From Ephemerocybe angulata (lineage: Eukaryota > Basidiomycota > Agaricomycetes > Agaricales > Psathyrellaceae): 64,000 bases of DNA. Of the stretch, positions 58,806 through 64,000 are shown one piece after another. A program made the position numbers and the translations under genes. A model generated the notes under the pieces. That model made no database searches. It worked only from the letters and a program-made list of their open reading frames with translations, and was not told the DNA's origin. The DNA lies in NCBI GenBank assembly GCA_013368325.1, contig JAACJK010000060.1, forward strand, positions 558,001 through 622,000, in the 5' to 3' direction. Each line of letters begins with the position of its first letter. The first letter of the stretch is position 1.

Positions 58806-60758
58806 ATGAACACGCAATATCACCACTACATTCCACAGTTCATTCTTCGACGGTTCGTTCCGGTTGAGCAAGGGGCGCCCAAGGACGCGCAAGCCAAGTA
58901 GGTACCCAGAATCGACCATCAGGTGCTGTTCCACTGATCATGGCCATCCAATAGAACGAGTAAGCAACGAAAGAAAGAGTCATGGAAGGCAAAGATGAAG
59001 GGCCTCCCCGACCCGCAGAGCATCCCCGTCTTCGACATGGCATCAAGAACAATGTACCTTTCGCCCATAGACCGCTCTTACGGGCTCCATGGCTTCTACG
59101 AGGACACCCTCTACGCCCCCAACCCAGAACACCTAGAGAAGAAACTGTCCTTCCTCGAGGGCGAGGCTGCAAAGGTCATCGTCGACCTCCACAACGCCAT
59201 TGAGAAGCCGACATTCACCCTGCCCCGCAGTGATCTCAACATCCTGCGCAAGTTCATCTTCGTCATGCACTACCGCAGCCACGCTATCGACGCGACCTAC
59301 TTCCAGGAAGATCATCCACGTAATGCGCCCGTGCGAGAGTGGATCAGGAGGATGAAGAAGGAGAAGGGGTTCACGACCGACAAACAGATCTGGCTGGATG
59401 GCCTTCGGTACTACCTCGACACCAAGCCAGTCGACATCGTTGCGCACGCTAAGGAGTGCAGTGAACACCGACGCGTGTCGCACGGGGAGATCGACCCTAA
59501 CACGCCCTCCGATCTGTGGTATGCCATCGCGTACGAGAACTTCCACAACAACTACTTCACGGGCATCTGGAGGGCCAACGAGAAGAGCGAGTATGTCCTG
59601 GGTCACAACTCGTATGGTTTGTGGGAAGGGACACTCGTGGGCGCCCCGAAACTCTTCTTGATCTACGTCATCAGCCCACAGATAACCATTGTCTTGAAGC
59701 ATAACGACAGCAAGAAGTTCGCCAGCTTCGGCACGAAGAAAGTGGAGAACAGCACCTTCTCAGACCATCCGTTGGAACCTCCTGGGCCGACGATGTACCA
59801 CCGCCCACCTCCCGTGTTTCGCGACCCTTCTGCTAGCCAACAGCAGAAGTACGACGCGCTTCAGTCTTACTTGCAAACTTCCGATGCCGCGTTGGATAGA
59901 TTCACCTTCCCTATCAATAAGCTCTCGGTGAACGAAACGTACCTCGTCAACCAAATCGTCCTCGAAAACCTGCACGGTGATGGGTCCCTAGTGTTTTCCT
60001 CGAAGACCTCGATGTTGGCCACAGCCCAGAGGTACGGCTCAGACGAAGGTCCGTTCTTGAAGAGGAACAGACTTGCTATCGCAGCATTGGCGCGGTACTT
60101 ATCGGATCCCAACTCGCCACCACCCATACATGGCGGCCCTTCGCCCGGATCTTCTGCCAGCGCGGAACAACCTACGGCTGACTCAAGCACTCATATTCGA
60201 TCTCGATTCCTGCTGAAGAGAGAACTGTTGAAAGAACGCGGAGTACACCTCCCGGAGACTGAGGAGGCCTTTGACGACATACTGATCGATATCCTGGACG
60301 GATCCATTGAATTCGCCAACGACTACGAGCGTGCCCAATACATTGTCCGCCTGCTCGAATCAGTCAGATACCACCCCTTCTTCCGACAACTCGATGCCCG
60401 CGTCAAGAGGTCCTTCAAGTTTATCGAAGTTATGCGTGCGATGCTCCCAGCCGAAACGCGACAGACCAGCGAGTACAGGACGCCAGGACAGAGTCTCCAG
60501 CTAGTCGAGTCGCTGAGCAAGGATGACGGAGACCATCTCCTCAGGCTCGTGGGGCTTCACATGGAGCCGTGGGACCGAGACTGGAGTACCCAAGAGTCGG
60601 ACAAGCCTAAGGATCCCTGCCAGTCGATGTTGGACCATGTCACGGCTGTTTCTTACTTGATGATGTTGATTGGGATAGATCCCGTCCTGGCATCGTCGAT
60701 TTGTAACTCTGTTGTCTTCATCGAGGCCAAAGGGGGCAACCCTCGTCCTCGTAATTGA
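58806..60758 (+). CDS. DUF4238 protein
   Basis: About 630 residues in two exons. Exon one starts MNTQYHHYIPQFILRRFVP, the HHYxPQFxLRxF signature that opens DUF4238 proteins. The intron (donor GTAGGT) joins it to TSKQRKKESWKAK. Further family-like blocks are MYLSPIDRSYGLHGFYEDTL, LRKFIFVMHYRS and a conserved FAS..L region mid-protein. DUF4238 occurs in bacteria and scattered fungi and has no established function; the N-terminal His-rich motif suggests a metal site. Soluble, no signal peptide. It converges with the FDXR gene with 92 bp between stops. Patchy distribution makes past transfer possible, but the gene has a fungal intron and normal composition. Confidence 0.85.
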
Positions 60759-60850
60759 GTGCTTATATACCGAGAGTGGGGTAGTTTCCTGTATGATAAT
60801 ATCTGAACATGATTAGCCAATGAAGAACTGAGATGATAGTAACACTTACC

Positions 60851-62297
60851 TTATACGCTGGGCCGCAGCAGAAGCCTAGCCTCGTCCCAAGCCATCCGCT
60901 CTCGCTCCTTCCCGAGCACTTGTCCCCGTCGCATTTCCTCCTCATCAATCCGCTTCCAGTCAGGATACTCCACGATGTTTCGTTCTCTGACGCCGTGGAC
61001 CACCTCTTCCGGTATCTCCTCCAGCGACGGGTCGGGATTCAGAACAGCCTCCGTGCCTTCGAGTGGGTTCATATGATCGTTCACGATCGTCTCCGCGACG
61101 TCGTACGCATTCATCATCGTCGCCGCCAGCACCCCGTGTGCACCCGTCGAAGCCCAGCCACTTCCGTACACGTTCCTCAACGTCGTACCGGCGTTCGTGA
61201 CGATGCGGTTGGAAAGGGTGCGGAGATGCCCCAGCCCCGGGTCGAAGTACGGCGCGGTGGGCTCGCCGTGGAAGCCGAGCGACGTCACAACGAGGTCCGT
61301 CGCGACTGTCGACGTCTCGCCCGTCGGCACCGCACGCTGCGTGGCAGGGTCCACCACCGTGTGCGCGAGGGAGAGCTGCGCGCGCGCGTTCTCCGGCGAC
61401 GGCACCATGAGCCCCGCGGGGGAGCGGTAGAAGTCGAGCGACCACGTCTTCTCGGTCGTGCCAAAGGTGTTTTTGGACCCCTTGGAAAGCAGCTGCAGCA
61501 CACGGGTTTGCTGGCGCGTCAGCGGGACGCCCTCGGAGGGCTGCAGGAGCTCTGGGGCGAGAGGAACCATCGACGCATCGGGCAGGTTGATCATCTCCCG
61601 CAGCTCTTTCATGGTAAAGGCCGCCTCGAGGGGGCCCCGCCGGCCCACGATGGAGACGTGTTTGACGGTGGACTCGGCCAGGACGTCGAGCACGCGCTCG
61701 GGGACGTCGTATTTGCGCAGAACGTCGACGTTGGTCAGCAGCATTCTCGCGACATCGAGAGAGACATTTCCGTTGCCAATGAGGGAGACATGGGAAATCT
61801 TGTCAAGAGGGGGTGGGCTCGGTGCGTTTGGGTGTTGGGTGTACCAGTGGACCATGGACAGAGCCGAGGTGCAGCTGGCAGATGGAGGCAGTTCCGAGTG
61901 TCTTTTGGGCAAAGTACACCCCGTGGCGAAGACGACATGAGAGTAGTTTGAGAAGATAGACGACAGAGGTAGCTTCACAGTGTGTTGGATTGGACTTGGA
62001 TTGTCCCCCACGTTCACATTTCCGAAGAAACGAAGTCTCCGATCCAAAGCAGCCTCGTCGAATTTGTGGGTGCAGTTCTGCGAGTTGAAGTCAGGTTCTG
62101 GTGATAAGTTGGATAATTCCGCTGCATACCTTGACCTCAGGGTGGTCTGGTGCTACTCCGTAGCGTACGAGTCCATGGGGTGACCATAGTCGGTCGAATA
62201 AGTGGATTCTATATTCCAAAGTTTGGGGGAGTAATTTGTGTAACCTCGACGCGACATAGAACGCGGAGGGTCCTCCACCGATGATGGCCAACTTCAT
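60851..62297 (-). CDS. ARH1: NADPH-adrenodoxin/ferredoxin reductase (FDXR)
   Basis: A FAD enzyme that passes electrons from NADPH to mitochondrial ferredoxin for Fe-S cluster and heme A/steroid synthesis. 464 residues, two exons (62130-62297, 60851-62077). Motifs: FAD-binding IIGGGPSAFYVASRLHK, HGLVRYGVAPDHPEVK, NADP-binding GNGNVSLDVARMLL, SIVGRRGPLEAAFT, and the C-terminal GSGWASTGAHGVLAATMMNA. The protein starts at the FAD motif with no visible mitochondrial leader; an in-frame TAG lies just upstream of ATG 62297. A CTCTAG acceptor-like site there leaves room for an upstream leader exon. Core gene, otherwise intact. Confidence 0.93.
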
Positions 62298-62939
62298 CGA
62301 CGTCTAGAGCATCAGAAAAAGAAGTGGATTCAGGTTGTCGTCGTCGTCTGTCGTGCTGGTCGTCGTCGGGAACAGCGAACAAGGTCCCGCCGCCGGGTCT
62401 AATGGATTATGGGCTTATCTCGGAGTCTGAATTATTCCCAGTTCGGCATGCCGCTGACTGTACGTAACCTTCGGCATAATCGGGCAGAGGTTCTTGTCAT
62501 TCTACCACCGTCGGTCGCTCAGGTCAAGCAGACTGCGCGCGTTGCCCCAAGCACGGCCTTCCAATCTTGGACTCTCAAGTGCCCTCTGTCATTGCGATCC
62601 GCTATTCTACACGCCGTCTATCTCTACTCGACACCCTCCCCGCGCCAAAGCCCTCCCTTTCGACTCTCTCCATTCCCAGGCTCCGCCAGCCCTTGCACCT
62701 CTGACCCCGCGTTCCAGCATGTCCCTGCACTCGTTTGCGCAACATCGCGCGCGTCCCTTTCCTGCGAGCCCCGCCATCTCGCGTCCCTACCACCATCGGC
62801 CCCGATCTCGATGAAGTCGCCTTGTTACATCAGGTCAGTGTCGTCGCAGACACCATGAAAGATGGCGGCTAGATGGATGCGTGAGTCCCTGCCTGGAATC
62901 GTAGAAGAGATTTGGGTACTCACCACCTGTAACACCCAG
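62298..62939 (+). other. Intergenic, 5' part of locus C
   Basis: This includes the FDXR promoter and probably the unresolved first exons of locus C. Intron-like segments begin with GTCAGTGTCG (62833) and GTGAGTCCCT (62881-62939, branch TACTCACC). Confidence 0.4.
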
Positions 62940-63718
62940 CGCGCAGAACCTTGCAAGGGCCGAGTACGCGAGGCCCCAGTCATACCCGAGGTCAAAACGC
63001 GGCCTCCACGGTGAGAGACACGACCGATATCAGCTAGGTATGTGTGTGAGTCCTTGGTGTGAATCAAAGATGGATCCCGAATACTCACCCTCGATGCTAT
63101 CAGCCGTACCACCCATGCAACGGAACCCCTTCGTCCCACCCCCACCACACACGCGATGTATGCAAGACCGACGACTGGCAATATCCCCGACGAGCTCAAC
63201 ACCATACTCCGCGCCGATGGCGCGCGGGACGAAGACTGTGCAGCAGCCACGACGCTCTCGATCGCAGCGACATGCCCTCACGACGCGCAAGACGACGACT
63301 GCGAGGGACAAAGGGAGCCGGCGACGGGTATGCAGCTGAAACACGGCAAAAGTGAGTTCACGATGATGAAGCAGATTCAAATCGCGAGACTTACCTACCT
63401 CTCTTATTGTAGTGCACCATAGAGATGGTGCAAGCACCATATCTCCACCAGTGCCACGATATGGCGCGGTCACGATGGCGAAGACCAACACGAATGCTGT
63501 AAATGATAGTGAGTAAAAATTGACCCAGAATGAAACGAAACACCGTACTTACCACTCACAGCATAGCGCCGACAACGACCAACCAACCGTACCAGCTTTT
63601 CGACGAGGTCCGCGTGATGGGCATCCCCGACGACGTGCGGCCTCGATCACCGAGCGACGTGTCTACAACGCCGGCGACGACGACGACGAGGGGCCAAAGA
63701 CCGACGACGAGAATATGA
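62940..63718 (+). CDS. Intron-dense gene of unknown family (locus C), 5' end unresolved
   Basis: No family recognised. With exons 62940-63010, 63104-63351, 63413-63508 and 63567-63718, one frame is open for 188 residues to TGA 63716. The introns all begin GTGAGT or GTGAGA and carry CT(C/T)AC branch sites. The product is Thr/Pro/Asp-rich. It contains an internal echo: GNIPDELNTILRADGA in exon two and MGIPDDVRPRSPSD in exon four. The last acceptor is CATAG, chosen because the nearby CACAG would put a stop directly after the junction. The first coding exon is not identified. The architecture resembles loci A and B at the other end of the window. Confidence 0.4.
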
Positions 63719-64000
63719 CTGAAGCACGAATAAAGTGAGTCCAAGCTGAAGGAAAAGCGATACCAAAGACTGACCTGGCTATAGCACGGCACTTTCTCTA
63801 GGAACCGCATCCACACGGCCGCCGGCCACTCTCGACGAAGGTACAAGGTGTTCAGCGACGGGGGATGGCTTGGTTACGGCGGAGGCGATGGCGAGACGGC
63901 GACATGAGGTCTGGAATCGAGAAGGTGAGTTAAATCTGGCCCAGAGCGAAATGGACGGCGTACTGACCTTATTTTGCCCGAAGCCGACAACGACGGCGAC
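63719..64000 (+). other. Locus C continuation, cut by the window end
   Basis: Further introns of the same look: GTGAGTCCAA (63735) to GGCTATAG (63784), and GTGAGTTAAA (63925) running to the edge. They lie after the TGA of the modelled frame, so they are either in a 3' leader or belong to an alternative frame that bypasses the stop. Confidence 0.35.

Noticed and set aside
60833..61951. 372-codon frame opposite FDXR
   Set aside because: Antisense shadow; the FDXR frame carries all family motifs.

Overview
This window is nuclear DNA of a filamentous basidiomycete, most likely an Agaricomycete (mushroom/polyporoid lineage). The evidence is very short spliceosomal introns (mostly 45-70 nt, with CTNAC branch sites), several F-box/leucine-rich proteins, a FunK1-type fungal kinase relic, a UbiA-type prenyltransferase, a small secreted protein, tandem multi-pass membrane proteins, and housekeeping genes of clearly fungal type. 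There are no rRNA genes, confident tRNA genes, CRISPR arrays, or intact transposons.

Layout. 0-6.5 kb: two intron-dense loci on the + strand built from imperfectly repeated short exons, with no family I recognise. 6.9-8.3 kb: septin CDC12 (-). 9-10.1 kb: broken FunK1 kinase (-). 11.2-13.8 kb: MFS sugar/polyol transporter (-). 15.5-22.3 kb: housekeeping block of the DEAH helicase PRP43 (-) and tyrosyl-tRNA synthetase (+), which share a 282-bp divergent promoter, followed by a DnaJ/DnaJ-X chaperone (+). 23.7-26.8 kb: C2H2 zinc-finger factor and HNH-type protein. 27.5-37.6 kb: large F-box protein, single-pass membrane orphan, zinc-binding orphan, enoyl-reductase-like dehydrogenase, second F-box protein. 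39.1-43.8 kb: tandem pair of related multi-pass membrane proteins. 44.1-46.4 kb: frameshifted F-box gene and a small secreted protein. 48.9-53.1 kb: WDR48/UAF1-like WD40 protein. 56.2-62.3 kb: UbiA-like prenyltransferase, DUF4238 protein, mitochondrial ferredoxin-NADP reductase. 62.9-64 kb: a third intron-dense locus, truncated by the window end.

How the parts relate. Conserved core genes (septin, PRP43, TyrRS, DnaJ, WDR48, FDXR) are interspersed with lineage-specific ones. Two signals stand out. First, the 11-mer CGGGCGCTTAA occurs six times exactly, and its 9-mer core ten times counting both strands. All copies are intergenic and many lie just upstream of accessory genes; none lies in the housekeeping promoters. 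Second, the three intron-dense loci keep long reading frames open only when many short introns are removed. In the 4.6-6.5 kb locus a 415-codon frame survives eleven introns if one 46-nt exon is skipped, and a 278-codon frame results if it is included. Coding status of these loci is my inference and needs RNA evidence.
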